A stretch of 21,156 nucleotides of DNA from Acanthaster planci. Lineage: Eukaryota; Echinodermata; Asteroidea; Valvatida; Acanthasteridae. The position numbers were made by a program, and so were the translations under genes. How positions within the stretch are numbered: the stretch's first letter is position 1; each line of letters begins with the position of its first letter. Where the stretch lies: assembly GCF_001949145.1 (NCBI RefSeq), contig NW_019091582.1:271985-293140 (forward strand), written 5' to 3'. Positions 8,826 to 18,135 of this stretch are shown piece after piece. The notes below the pieces were generated by a model. The model was not told the DNA's origin, did not search any database, and saw only the letters and a program-made list of their open reading frames with translations.

Positions 8826-9704
8826 TTGGAAGAGGCTAGAGAGGGGCAGAAATGTGTTTCGTAAATAGCACACCATAGATACCTTCATCTTGCTTTCTGA
8901 TAGGTCAGGGAATGCTAGACTTGAATCAAATCGAACATACGTTGCTCTTTTCCAGTCAGCCATCCCTTCAGCCGGCGTGGTACGCAACACGGTCATCGCG
9001 CTCGGCCCGGCAGCTTGCATAACCCTCATAAGGCGCCCTCATTTGATAGCCTTTATTGTACAACGTGGCCGACTTCGGGCGGCTTGTTCTCGCATGTTCA
9101 CAAATAGCTTGATTTGTCGTTTTTGGGTCGGCCGCTCGAACGCCGGGATCATCGCTGGTAGATTGCGACAAGCAACATGGCGGCGTCCATATCGTAGTAA
9201 ACTATTCGAGAGTTAATGCTTGGACAACTGAGCCGAATTTTTTTCTATTTGAACAGGAACATTCACTTCTGTGTTGTGAAAAAAAATTAATGTTAATTTT
9301 GCAAAATTTCCTATTGTCTCAAACTTTGTAAACCATATCTCTAGTTTTTACAGCTGTTCAAAAATCAAAATCTCACGAGTTTTTCCATGTGTTCCTGTAA
9401 AACCCTGACGAGAAGGTGGTGTGTGATCCTGTTCCGCGAACAGTGTACTTGAATCGTGTTCCCGCCGTTCGAGCGCGAGAACAAGAAACCTGTGTCAAGA
9501 ACACGGCGCCCGAACTCGACATGAAGTCACCAGTCAGTAAATCCGACTTGACGAATAAGCCAATCAAAGTAGTCAGACTTGTATATACTCGTTCATTAAA
9601 ATGCAGATTGAACTTCGTAAAAACAAGTCCGGCAATGTGATTGGCTGCTACCACTTTTGGTAGATGAGCCCATTCGCTGTGTACAAACGGTTGGCAGATT
9701 CGTC

Positions 9705-9830
9705 AAGTCGGGATTTCTGAACTGAACTCATAATAATCAGTGGACACAAGAGGGCGCGAAGCAAGTAACGGCGCGCGGTCTCGACACGTAACCAAAGCAG
9801 AAACAAAGACGTCACTGAGATCCCGACTTA
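9705..9830. repeat. Small inverted-repeat element
   Basis: AAGTCGGGATTTCTG at 9705-9719 pairs with the reverse complement of 9816-9830 at 13 of 15 positions. A related, inverted copy (ATCCGACTTGACGAAT) occurs at 9540-9555. The interior has AGAGGGCGCG. It could be a short MITE; no target-site duplication is clear. Confidence 0.35.
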
Positions 9831-10085
9831 AGTCAATTCTAAGTGAATGCTGGACGGTTGACATATTTCCAGAATAAATGGTCTCAGACTTCGGACAGAT
9901 GGATATTGCAGAAATTTTTTGGTTATCAGATTGATTTCGTTGAGGGAGCCTGTTCAGGTCTGAAGGCCTCCAAAAATATCCTTTTCCAATGAGGAAAAAA
10001 GTATTATCCACAAGGAAATTTAAGATTTCCTAACTAAGTGGGCCATTCGGCCCATCCAGCCCATCCACCATTCTGGATGCAAGTT

Positions 10086-11365
10086 TGTGCAAAGTGTATT
10101 CATCTAAATTTGAGAGAACACGTTCGGTACGAAAACTTCAAAATAGAAAATGTCAAACTAGTCAAAGATATCGTGCAGGGTAATGATTTGTCACATCAAT
10201 TGATCTGACAGATCCTTATTTTTTTCAATAACGATGTTTTCTTAACATCACGGTTACTGACATTTACTTGGGGAAATGTATACCATGCATTTACTTACCT
10301 ACCCTTTGGGCTAAGTTCCACTCCTGTTATTTTTATCAAAATATTATCAAAATAATGAAACCAGCTCTATAGCCGTGGTTGGAAGTGAAGGAATTCGTCT
10401 GGTTGTCTTCCTGGACGACAGCCTAATCATGGCTTCCTCAGTTGACCAAAGTTTGAGTCATACCACATTTGTTGTGAATTTACAGGAGTCATTGGGTTTC
10501 GTTATCAATAGGAAGAAATCTTGGCTAAATCCTCAAACCAGCAGCTCGTATCTTGGCTTTGAATTCGATTCACCTGCCACGACTCTCAAGATTCAATGAT
10601 AGCTGGGGAGCTATCTGCGACACAAATGAAAACATTCATTTTCCCGGGGTAAGTGGTCAACTGCCCAGCAAGATTTCCACATCAATAGACTGGAATTGAC
10701 TGCAGTAGGCCTGTGCCAAGCATTGTGCTGTCTATGCAGTAGTCTCCTTGTAGTACACATCTTGATCAAGTTGGAAAATAGCACAACAGTTTGGCATCAT
10801 TCTAAAACGGGACGATCTGTAATCCCCTTGAATGACATCACATTATCTATATATGAGTGGTGTCGAAAGGAATATTCATTTGTCCGCAGCCCATGTCGTG
10901 GGCGTTAGTAACTTTCTGGCAGATTCCCTTTCTAGTTAAGCACTCATTAAGGAAAAGAACGTGCAGCCGAACATATTTGCTTCTATTGTTCGGAAAACAA
11001 TCTAACCTCATATTTATCTCTTTGCATCACACACCAATCATAAAATGAAACACTTTGTCTCCTGGAAAGCAGATCCCCATGCATGGGCGATTGATGCTTT
11101 CTCGTTGTCATGAGCGAATATGACACAGTACATTTCCTCCTTTCTACTTGCTCTCTAGAATTTTAGACAAGATAGCCAGAGACAGGACACTGTACTGGTA
11201 TGCCTTGTCACTGCTCCGATCTGGAGAGCCCAACTCTGGTTCCCCACCAGAGTGTCTGCTACCCCACCGCATGGGCTTCTGGTTTACGTTTATACTTTTA
11301 AACAGCGCGGGTTTCGAGGACCGCGGGGCAGACCATTAGTGCTTACGGCCAGAGGGGGGTAGAGT
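10086..11365 (+). mobile_element. Relic DIRS-like (tyrosine-recombinase class) retroelement: RT, RNase H and linker
   Basis: Pieces of a polyprotein lie in the usual order but with frameshifts and stops. An RT start is at about 10107-10200 (HVRYENFKIENVK, then LTDPYF). TFTWGNVYHAFTYLPFGLS is near 10260-10315, followed by the catalytic block FLDDSLIM at 10408-10431 and GFVIN-x-KKS, YLGFEFDS. The RNase H region (about 10690-10925) includes PLNDITLSIYEW and ADSLS. The tail has KHFVSWKADPHAWAIDAFS (about 11047-11105), LSRILDKIARDRTLYW, and finally RPLVLTA near 11330. The tail after RNase H is what makes me prefer DIRS over Ty3/gypsy. No tyrosine recombinase is seen. It ends about 150 bp before the Rh start codon. 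Confidence 0.75.
10375..10599 (+). pseudogene. DIRS-like reverse transcriptase palm fragment
   Basis: This is a 74-codon open piece with EGIRLVVFLDDSLIMASS, a variant of the usual YLDDFLIM catalytic block, then ESLGFVINRKKSWLNP and YLGFEFDS. The frame breaks upstream (the TWGN...LPFG block is in another frame) and a stop follows at 10597. Confidence 0.75.
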
Positions 11366-11512
11366 GCTTGTACGGTGCGATAAAAGTGCAGCCGTCAGTC
11401 CTTTCCACCAGAAATTTAGTCCACCGTGAGCTAATATCAGTCAGTCAAAAAAAAAATTAGTCTCACATTTTGATTTTATTCCCCGCTGTCGACAGTAATC
11501 TTCTTCAGGCAA

Positions 11513-11684
11513 ATGGCCTGGACTCGTGAGAAGTTGACTTTGCTCCTGCTCGTGCTGCAGGTGGTGTTCCTGGTGCTGTTCGGGGTGCTGGTGGAGTATG
11601 ATCCGTCGGCTGACGCCCGCAAAAAGTCCGGAGGAGGCGAAAACCTGGCTGGCTTTGGCAATCAAGTGGACCTGTACTACCCAA
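11513..11684 (+). CDS. Rh glycoprotein exon 1
   Basis: There are 57 codons plus one base, ending at the consensus donor A|GTAAGT. The ATG has G at +4 but C at -3. The hydrophobic TM1 (LLLLVLQVVFLVLFGVLV) is followed by an acidic and basic extracellular loop. At the place of the vertebrate N-linked glycosylation sequon (NLS in RhCG) the sequence reads ENLAGF, so the sequon is absent. An in-frame ATG further upstream is not supported. Confidence 0.93.
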
Positions 11685-14600
11685 GTAAGTTCGTTTTTTG
11701 TTTATTATTTTTTTTAAATATCCATTGATACTTTCTGTCCGTTCTCCTCGTGTTGAGGAGGGTTTGTCGTGCGCAGGCTATAGTTTAGTTAAAAACGCTA
11801 ATGTACTGCGTGCTCTGTTCTTTTGTACTTCTCACGCAAAGTCAGTATCATAGGACAAATTCTGTTACCGGTACTGAAAATGTCTTGAAGTATACATGAC
11901 CGAGGCTTTAATCAGTGGAACACCCGAGATTTGTTGTGGGGAGGGGGAAATCAGGCTTGAATTTCGATTTTAAGAAAGTAAAACAAAAAGTCGGGGGATT
12001 AAGCACCCAGAGCCCCGCCTCTGGGTGCGCCACTGGCCATGATATTCATGTGTTGGTCAGAGACGGTGGGTATGTATAAATTGGTCACAAAATAAAAGTT
12101 GATCTCACCAACTTGATCTCCATTCATTTTGAGACCCTGCGTAGGCCCTATATGCACACAAACTTTTTTTTGAGGGGGGGGGATGATTTCTGCCGAGCGG
12201 CACCTTGATTGGCTGTAATTGTTTGCTACATTTTTTTTAATTTATTTTTTTGTTTTGTTCTTGTTGAGAAGACCAGTTTAACCGTTGTACTCAGAATGAA
12301 GTTGTACCGTCGCAGTGCCCTCCTATTGCGCATTATTTGTAGTTCAGGTAACCGGAGGCGTAGTGAGCTGATGATAGAAGGCCGCCCCCTAATTGGGGAT
12401 GGGGAAATAGATTGTAAAATCTGCCCATGAAGCCCCTTCACTCGCCCGGGTTGGTTTCCAGGTAGTCCTCATTGGCCCGTCAAAGCTCCTCCACTCCACT
12501 TTCAAAGAATCACAGAGAAGCCACGTATCTCAGTGGCCCAGGCTGGCTGGTGGCAGTTCGAGCAAGATAAGCACCTGGAACAATATAATTGAAAACAAAC
12601 ACAAGGGCTCCTCATGGTGTTGGCTGTCACCGTCGTCTGTGGTGACAACAAAACACACACCCAACGCAAAACAAAAAATAGCAAATACAATGGCAAAAAA
12701 CAACAGAAAAAAATCCAAAATTAATTAATGAACAAAAATAAATCCTGTGAGAGGCCATTGAATTGTATACTGTATTAGCAACAAAAGGTGCGAGAGTAAG
12801 TTCACAGGTGAATACTTTCGACATCTTATGTCAATATTTGGAAACTGACACGAACTTTGTAGCAAACGATTTTTCAGAAAGCATTTATACACAAAGTTGG
12901 TTATGAAAGCGCACTTTTTCCACCCAGGATTAGTCTTCAATTGCTTGGTACTCGGTTCAAGAGGACAAGAGTTATTTTTAATAACCCGTTTTTACCCTTA
13001 CCGACTCGTATTCAATAATACGTCTTAATTCAGCGGTTGTCTGTAAACTTGCGGAAACGAATCACACCTATTAACTCGATTGGGACTCTAAATCACGACC
13101 ATGCACCGGCTTACCGGTGCAGACGTCTTAACCACTCGACCACCGAGCTTGCTGGGGTCGGCTGGCCGGTCCGAGTTAGATGTAGCAGCGGGTACCTCGA
13201 ACATGAACATGTTCCACGATGTACTTAAAAGCCAAAAAAAAAAGTTACTGTTGGAAGTCAACAGAAGAGTGTTTCATTTTCAAATGAAAGCTTAGGACGT
13301 TCTCATTGAACTTAATTGTGCACTGCCTGGTTAGATCATGGCCTAGTAGTGCCAACTACTTTGGTGTAGGGATACAGTAAAAGTTTGATTTGATCCTGTG
13401 TTTTCAATTTATTTTTATGGGCATTGATTAATTTAATATATTTATACTGACATCGCCCACGATAGTTGACGGTCTTTTCTCATTGTGTGCTTGGAGTTAA
13501 AAACATCTCGAAGACGGGAATTTACACTCTAGAAATCTCACTGAAAAATAAGGAAAAAGTGACTCGTCATCGAAGAGAACATATCGAAGAAGGTGTTTGC
13601 AATTTACCCAATCACTTTCTTTTGAATCGTACTCTTCAGCAAGGGCGGAGCCAGGGGTAGGGGCGACAGGGACCATGACCTCCCAGAAAGCCAAAAATTG
13701 AAGAAAAATATAAACGAATGAGAAAAGGGCGATTTGTTTTGCTCTATTTAATTTCTCTTTCTTCCTAAAGTAAGTAAAGAGCCCGTAAAGCAGCCTCGAC
13801 CCGAAAATTTCGAAATGCCATGAAAAGTTACCTGAAAAAAAAAATCCTCATAATTTTGGCCCCATAAAAAGTCCCCTCCCCCAAACAAAGAATGGTTCTG
13901 GATCTGGTTCTGGTTCTGGAAAAAACGAAGATGCTTTACTACCCAAAACAATGCTTATACACGTTGACTATTATCGCATAGAGTCACCATTCAAGCAAAC
14001 AAATTCGCCAGTGCACTGGTAATCATTAATTTTTGAACACGTGGCACAAAAACACCTGATCTGTGTCTCCATACACTTCCCGACTTCGTGCTAATTATTT
14101 ACAGATATTTGCTCTGAATATCATTTATGAAACGGGCTTTACTCAGCATTATAGCGGTCCTTGTACTACTACTCCGAGTAGAATATTGCGATATTATTAT
14201 TAATTATTGCAACCCTACTGGTTTTATACTTTGAACCTCCAACTGGTTTTTGGGGTGACCTTCGATATCTCCCACAGGCAATCAGTAATTTTGCAGACGA
14301 GGTAACTGCAGTGCAAAATCCACAGATCAGTAACTGGCCGGTGTATGTATAAAATCGGTAAAAATAATAATTTCAAGGACTATTGACCCTTCCTATACAC
14401 ACATAAACCGGTATTTCGTTTTCGAGGTTTGAAGGCTAACACAAGGTAATATTCCAAGGGGAAAACGGTTTACCTGACAGGTCTTCATGAAAGCAGTCAG
14501 AGAGGTTTTCATCCGACACGTCCCGTCGCATGCAGGGAAATGTTGAGGTGTAGCTGCAGTGAAGTTTTCTCGGACACAATTTTCCTGCAACTTTGTGCCG

Positions 14601-17600
14601 TTCTTCAATGTACTGTATGAAGACTTTTTCAGGTTCACATTTTTGGTTAAATGCTTTGAAAAGTGCACATTCTTTTAAACACTTGAATTTATCCCTGCTT
14701 TCCTGGACAACTGACGGCGCTGTTGGGAAAAAGGGAAAACATATCTCAATGCATAGGTATTTCTGTCCAAATTGAAAACACTTAATGAAGACATTTCTGA
14801 GAAAGAGATCAATGCTTGCTTATTGATTTGCTCATAAATAACAGTCAGTCAGCATTTAGTCCGACAAAAGCTTAAAAATAATGAACTTGTTTGTGTACAA
14901 ACCATAGAGCTAAATTAAATAATAGCCTCATGGTAGAAACCAGTTGAGCCATCGAGACTTGACATTGGGATGACATCGCAATTTTTCCAATGGACTTGGA
15001 AATTCTCATTAGTATAAAACCAAAAAGGCGGTAAAACACCCTTTGAAATAATGAAACAAAAGTTGAAAATAGGTTAGCTGAAACACAAAGGTGCATTTTG
15101 TATTTTTTGTATTAAAATGAATTGATTGCAGCTACAGTTTAATGCTAAATCACCTGCCGAGGGCACGGAATGGAATTGCACCACACATAATTATATGAGA
15201 TGAAAAAAAATGCCTCAAGATTCCAACTTTATAGTGGCAAAATTATGAGAAACGTAATTGAATATATCTGTAGCTGCCTGAGAGCTTGTAGTGACAAACA
15301 TGTATTTGTATAAGTAATTTGCAACAATTATTAACATTAAAAATGGCTGTCTTTCGACAAGGGACCCGTGGCCAAAGTCCAGTCCCCATTTTCTTTCTTG
15401 AAATCTGGTGTTGAAATTTGACTTTTGTCGTCAGCCTCGCCCAGAAGGCATTACAAAACGTCTTTGACGTACTGTGGGAAGATTGCAACACGAATGAAAA
15501 AAAATTCCTCAAGTTCCACACTAATTCAAAGTGAGTATATTTCAGTTAAGCAAAACAGACTTAATTCCACAAATCATAAACCGTGAAATGTTATACAAAC
15601 AAAACCCTGTCAAACTGTCAAGAATGACTGCTGGCCGATCAGTCATAAAAATTGATCTAAGGGATTTGGGACCAAGTACCTGTGGAATAATTGAATTGGT
15701 GACTCGACTTTAAAAGGAACCACATATTGCCACATCTGTACTTGAATGAACGGCCTGGAATGTGGCAGTCCCATTGGCCGGGGGAGGAGGGAACAACGGG
15801 AACTATGTCCTTCCTTTAATAAAAGAAGCAGAAGTTGGATTTTTTTGTAAAATGAATTCATTTTCTGTTTTATTTCCCTCTCCCCCAGAAGCGTATCAAA
15901 AGCCCCCGAATGTAGCAACCCTCCCGAAGGCTATACGAAGTGACATTTAACAGTTCAACCCACCCCCATAGTCTTCCCGAAATCCACATAGATCCGCTAT
16001 CGAGGCCTATTTTTTAATTTTTTTGGACAAGTTGGGCACAGTGGAATTATATAGAATGTGGCATCATGTCAAATCGCGCGAGACATGAAAACGAAGGGCT
16101 TACAGTGCTTTCGAATTTCTTGAGATTCATAGTGTTGGATTCGTCAATCCGCATTATCGATTATAAACTTAAAGGGTAGCTGCCATCAATATATTTTAAT
16201 ACGAACTTTCTCTCAAAAGGCACCTATGTGTCTCATTTAATCTACTTTTCAATTTTTGTTTCACTATTTCAAGGGGTATTTTACTGTCTTTTTGGTTTGT
16301 ATGCTACTGAGCATTTCCCCATTCATGAGCAAAACCGTGATGTCAGCAGACGAATAAGCCTCAATACTGCATTGGTTTGCACAAGAAAAGTCCTACATTT
16401 TTGTAGATTTTGTTGGACTGTCGGCTTTCTCTTCTTTGCCGCTTTGTAGCTGTTTATGTGCATAGCAATAAGCAAACATCAGAAATGTTTTCACTAAGTA
16501 ATTTCTGGGTTCACAATAAACAACCCTTATGCGTTGAACTATGTCCACCCTTGATGACTTCACAGCAACATTGCCCTCAGCTTTCTGGGAAAGCATGGAT
16601 AATTCTAATTGTTTACAAATGCACTTTTAAAAGCATTTAACTAAATAGGAATATAAAAGAGTTTTCATATCATACTTCACACACTTCTAACTGGAAAGAC
16701 GTGTCCGAATATTTTGGCTGCGGCTTAAAACAAACACAACTCTACAGCTGGTCGCTACAGCCTCTGTCGTAGACTTGTGTGTAATCTGAAGCCCCAGCCA
16801 AGTAATTTGGGCAGGGTCAACCACGGGACCCCGACGTTTCTCTTAAAAGATCCCACGGGACCCACAAACGGGGTATTAAAATAGCAGTTACCATGGAAAA
16901 CGCACGTCTCATGGTCCCGCGTAATTGCACTTTTTGCACCTCGCGTGATGGGGTTAAACCTTAAATCCCATTGTGTTGACGCGTGGATTTGATCAGGAGC
17001 AATCCACCCCACTTTTAGGGGATTTTCTCAATCCATTTCAACGATTCAGTTGTACGCTCTTATTCATGAGCAAGAAAATAAATCAACTACTTTATTCGAA
17101 GTCTGTTTCAGTCATTATTCTCTCATGAAAAGCCGCGCGGTTGCCTGTTTATACGCAGTACTTTTCGTCTCGGTGTTTTATTTCCGGTTAGATAGCATAA
17201 AAAAAATCAGAGAAATCAAGTGATGCTTTTGTTATTATTAAGCGACTTTTAGGGTTTCCCGAAAATATATTTACCATAAAACGAAAGACAACTTAAATGT
17301 ATCTAAGTTTATAAACTGCATGGTTTATTCAAGATGTCCCGTAATTTTCAGTTGTTTTTCTCAGCCAAACCAATGTTGCCTGTCTTGTAACATTATTTTC
17401 AAAAAATATTTACACGATTTTTTTAAATGAACCGTAGTGATTCGAATTGAGAGAAGTTTGCATTAAGAACACAGCTTGCCTGCCATATTCTCTTTCTTCT
17501 ATACTTACAGCCAAAACTTAAAATACGCCAGCCCTCTTTTACTGCCTTTTTGCGTTAATTAAACGCATTTCCTTTGTGTAACGCAGGAATTTGGAGGGTT

Positions 17601-17950
17601 TTTCCCTGTTACTGACGTGCACTATACAACCAATATTTTTTTCTATTGGCACATTATTTAACCATTCGTTGGCTCTTACACATACGCTGAACTGAGTTCA
17701 CATTGTAAACGGTGTGAATTTTGTATAATGACCTCGTTTATTGTGGTTATTTTGCAGTGTTTCAAGATGTTCACGTGATGATGTTTATCGGCATCGGCTT
17801 TCTCTTGACTTTCCTCAAGAAGTACGGCTACGGCTCTGTTGGGTTCAACTTCCTGATCGGCACCTTCGTGCTGGAGTGGGCCACGCTCATGCGCGGCTTC
17901 CTGGAACTCGCGGTGAAGGGGGAGGACAAGATCCATGTCAACATCAAGAC
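11513..17950 (+). CDS. Rh-family ammonium/CO2 transporter (RhAG/RhBG/RhCG type), partial, exons 1-2
   Basis: Exons 11513-11684 and 17758-17950 join in frame (A|TG gives Met) and encode about 121 residues of an Rh glycoprotein, a trimeric plasma-membrane channel that conducts NH3/NH4+ and possibly CO2. The N terminus MAWTREKLTL starts like vertebrate RhCG and is followed by a transmembrane segment (about residues 8-28). The junction then gives DLYYP-MFQDVHVMMFIG, the Rh signature YP-x-FQDVHVM, followed by TM2, FLKKYGYGSVGFNFL and WATLMRGF (TM3). Vertebrate RH genes interrupt at phase 1 (c.148) and phase 2 (c.335); the same phases occur here, and exon 2 is 193 bp against 187 bp. Exon 3, with pore residues, lies beyond the window, so intron 2 exceeds 3.2 kb. 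I cannot assign RhA/B/C. Confidence 0.94.
12003..12028. repeat. 10-bp perfect hairpin, possible transposon end
   Basis: The arms GCACCCAGAG and CTCTGGGTGC are exact complements around a 6-base loop. On the minus strand the adjoining sequence reads CAGTGGCGCACCCAGAG, which resembles the CAGTGGCG starts common to many DNA transposon ends. The rest of such an element is not delimited. Confidence 0.5.
13075..13150 (-). repeat. Degraded tRNA-like (SINE head or tRNA pseudogene)
   Basis: The minus strand reads GCTCGGTGGTCGAGTGGTTAAG with a perfect A box TGGTCGAGTGG (13142-13132). A damaged B box, GATTTAGAGTCCC, lies at 13094-13082, about 48 bp on. The stem-like CACCGGTAAGCCGGTG sits between them. 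It is too broken for a working tRNA gene. Confidence 0.5.
14474..14719 (-). CDS. Unrecognised cysteine-rich exon candidate, antisense inside Rh intron 1
   Basis: I do not recognise the protein. On the minus strand a long pyrimidine tract (TTTTCCCTTTTTCCCAACAG) precedes a 246-nt segment that is open in one frame throughout (two bases, 81 codons, one base) and ends at a donor G|GTAAAC. Both ends are phase 1, the symmetric class typical of extracellular modules. The peptide has seven Cys with spacings 3, 9, 20, 5, 7 and 12; it includes KFKCLKECALFKAF and ends SDCFHEDLS, and is rich in Lys and Glu. A possible next exon starts at 14305. No signal-peptide exon was found. It could be one exon of a nested secreted-protein gene, a gene fragment carried by a repeat, or a chance opening. 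A decayed inverted copy at 16566-16793 shows that the segment was duplicated. Confidence 0.45.
14474..15150 (-). repeat. Left arm of a long diverged inverted duplication
   Basis: Read on the minus strand, 15150 down to about 14490 matches the plus strand from 16160 to 16793. Matches include GTAGCTGCxATCAAT, CACCTxTGTGT, TTTTGTTTCAxTATTTCAA, CTTTTTGGTTT, GCAATAAGCAA/TCAATAAGCAA and TCAGAAATGT. Similarity is far beyond chance but interrupted by indels. The arm includes the exon candidate at its outer end. Confidence 0.6.
16160..16793 (+). repeat. Right arm of the inverted duplication
   Basis: This is the partner of the arm at 14474-15150. The two arms are separated by about 1.0 kb of unrelated sequence. 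This arm carries the decayed exon copy at its outer end. Homology begins near GATTATAAACTT (GATTTAGCATTAAACT in the other arm). Confidence 0.6.
16566..16793 (+). pseudogene. Decayed inverted copy of the cysteine-rich exon
   Basis: The plus strand here aligns with the minus-strand segment 14719-14490 over nearly its whole length. Shared landmarks include GGGAAAGCA/AGGAAAGCA, TGCACTTTTxAAAGCATTTAAC, CTTCATA/TTTTCATA and GTGTCCGA. The copy is broken: the acceptor CAACAG has become CAACAT, a stop replaces an early codon after the GCATTTAA block, and several indels shift the frame. I read it as a dead paralogous exon. Confidence 0.45.
17758..17950 (+). CDS. Rh glycoprotein exon 2
   Basis: The acceptor TTATTTTGCAG is followed by TG, which completes the Met codon left open by exon 1. 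Then come 63 codons and two bases before the donor AC|GTGGGT. It encodes TM2 and TM3 with FQDVHVM, GFLLTFLKKYG, GSVGFNF and EWATLM, all strongly conserved in the family. The third position is GC-rich compared with the surrounding intron, as expected for a constrained exon. Reading beyond 17950 runs into a repeat. Confidence 0.95.
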
Positions 17951-17967
17951 GTGGGTGTCAAAGTTGC

Positions 17968-18135
17968 GGTCTCGAGTCACTTGACTTGGACTCAAATCGG
18001 ATTCGAGTCGCTATTTGTTGTGATTCGTGACTTGACTTGTAACTATCGATTTCTGACTTGCAACTCAACTTGGACTTGCAAAAATGACTTGTGACCTGAC
18101 TTGGACTTGCATATTATTTCTTGTTACCAATGCAA
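17968..18135. repeat. ACTTG-rich degenerate repeat after Rh exon 2
   Basis: There are many diverged GACTTGxxACTTGGACTTG words in a row on the plus strand. The run begins about 17 bp past the exon 2 donor. Confidence 0.8.

Larger units (their letters stand above)
7931..10085. other. Intergenic stretch without recognisable gene
   Basis: Open frames at 8150-8518 and 8890-9216 show no family motif and are not supported as genes. The region has a perfect 7-bp-stem hairpin (near 8114-8130), a CGACG-rich patch with inverted arms (8630-8825), a CpG-richer segment with an ATGGCGGCGTCC site at 9177, a GTTC/GAAC-rich stretch (9430-9510), and a small inverted-repeat element (9705-9830). Confidence 0.5.
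11685..17757 (+). other. Rh gene intron 1 (6.07 kb)
   Basis: The phase 1 intron is bounded by GTAAGT and TTTTGCAG. It holds a hairpin-bearing patch (12003-12028), a tRNA-like fragment (13082-13142), a MITE-like stretch beginning with a GGCGGAGCCAGG motif near 13645, and the inverted duplication with a cysteine-rich antisense exon candidate (14474-16793). The stretches 12030-13070, 13150-13630 and 16800-17750 show nothing I can support beyond A/T-rich sequence. Confidence 0.85.

Noticed and set aside
8890-9216. 108-residue plus ORF in CpG-richer DNA
   Set aside because: Length is explained by GC content and no family features are visible.
14276-14351. Plus-strand acceptor-like CCCACAG followed by a 24-codon open tail
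   Set aside because: It is short, has no partner exon and lies in the region already considered on the other strand.
14872-15096. Hydrophobic minus ORF and its plus counterpart at 16228-16449
   Set aside because: Their similarity comes from the inverted duplication. The copies differ by indels that break the frame, so there is no sign of coding constraint.
15243-15521. Minus ORF after a TTCCCACAG acceptor, considered as an upstream exon of the nested gene
   Set aside because: No donor in the needed phase 1 was found before the frame ends; composition is intron-like.
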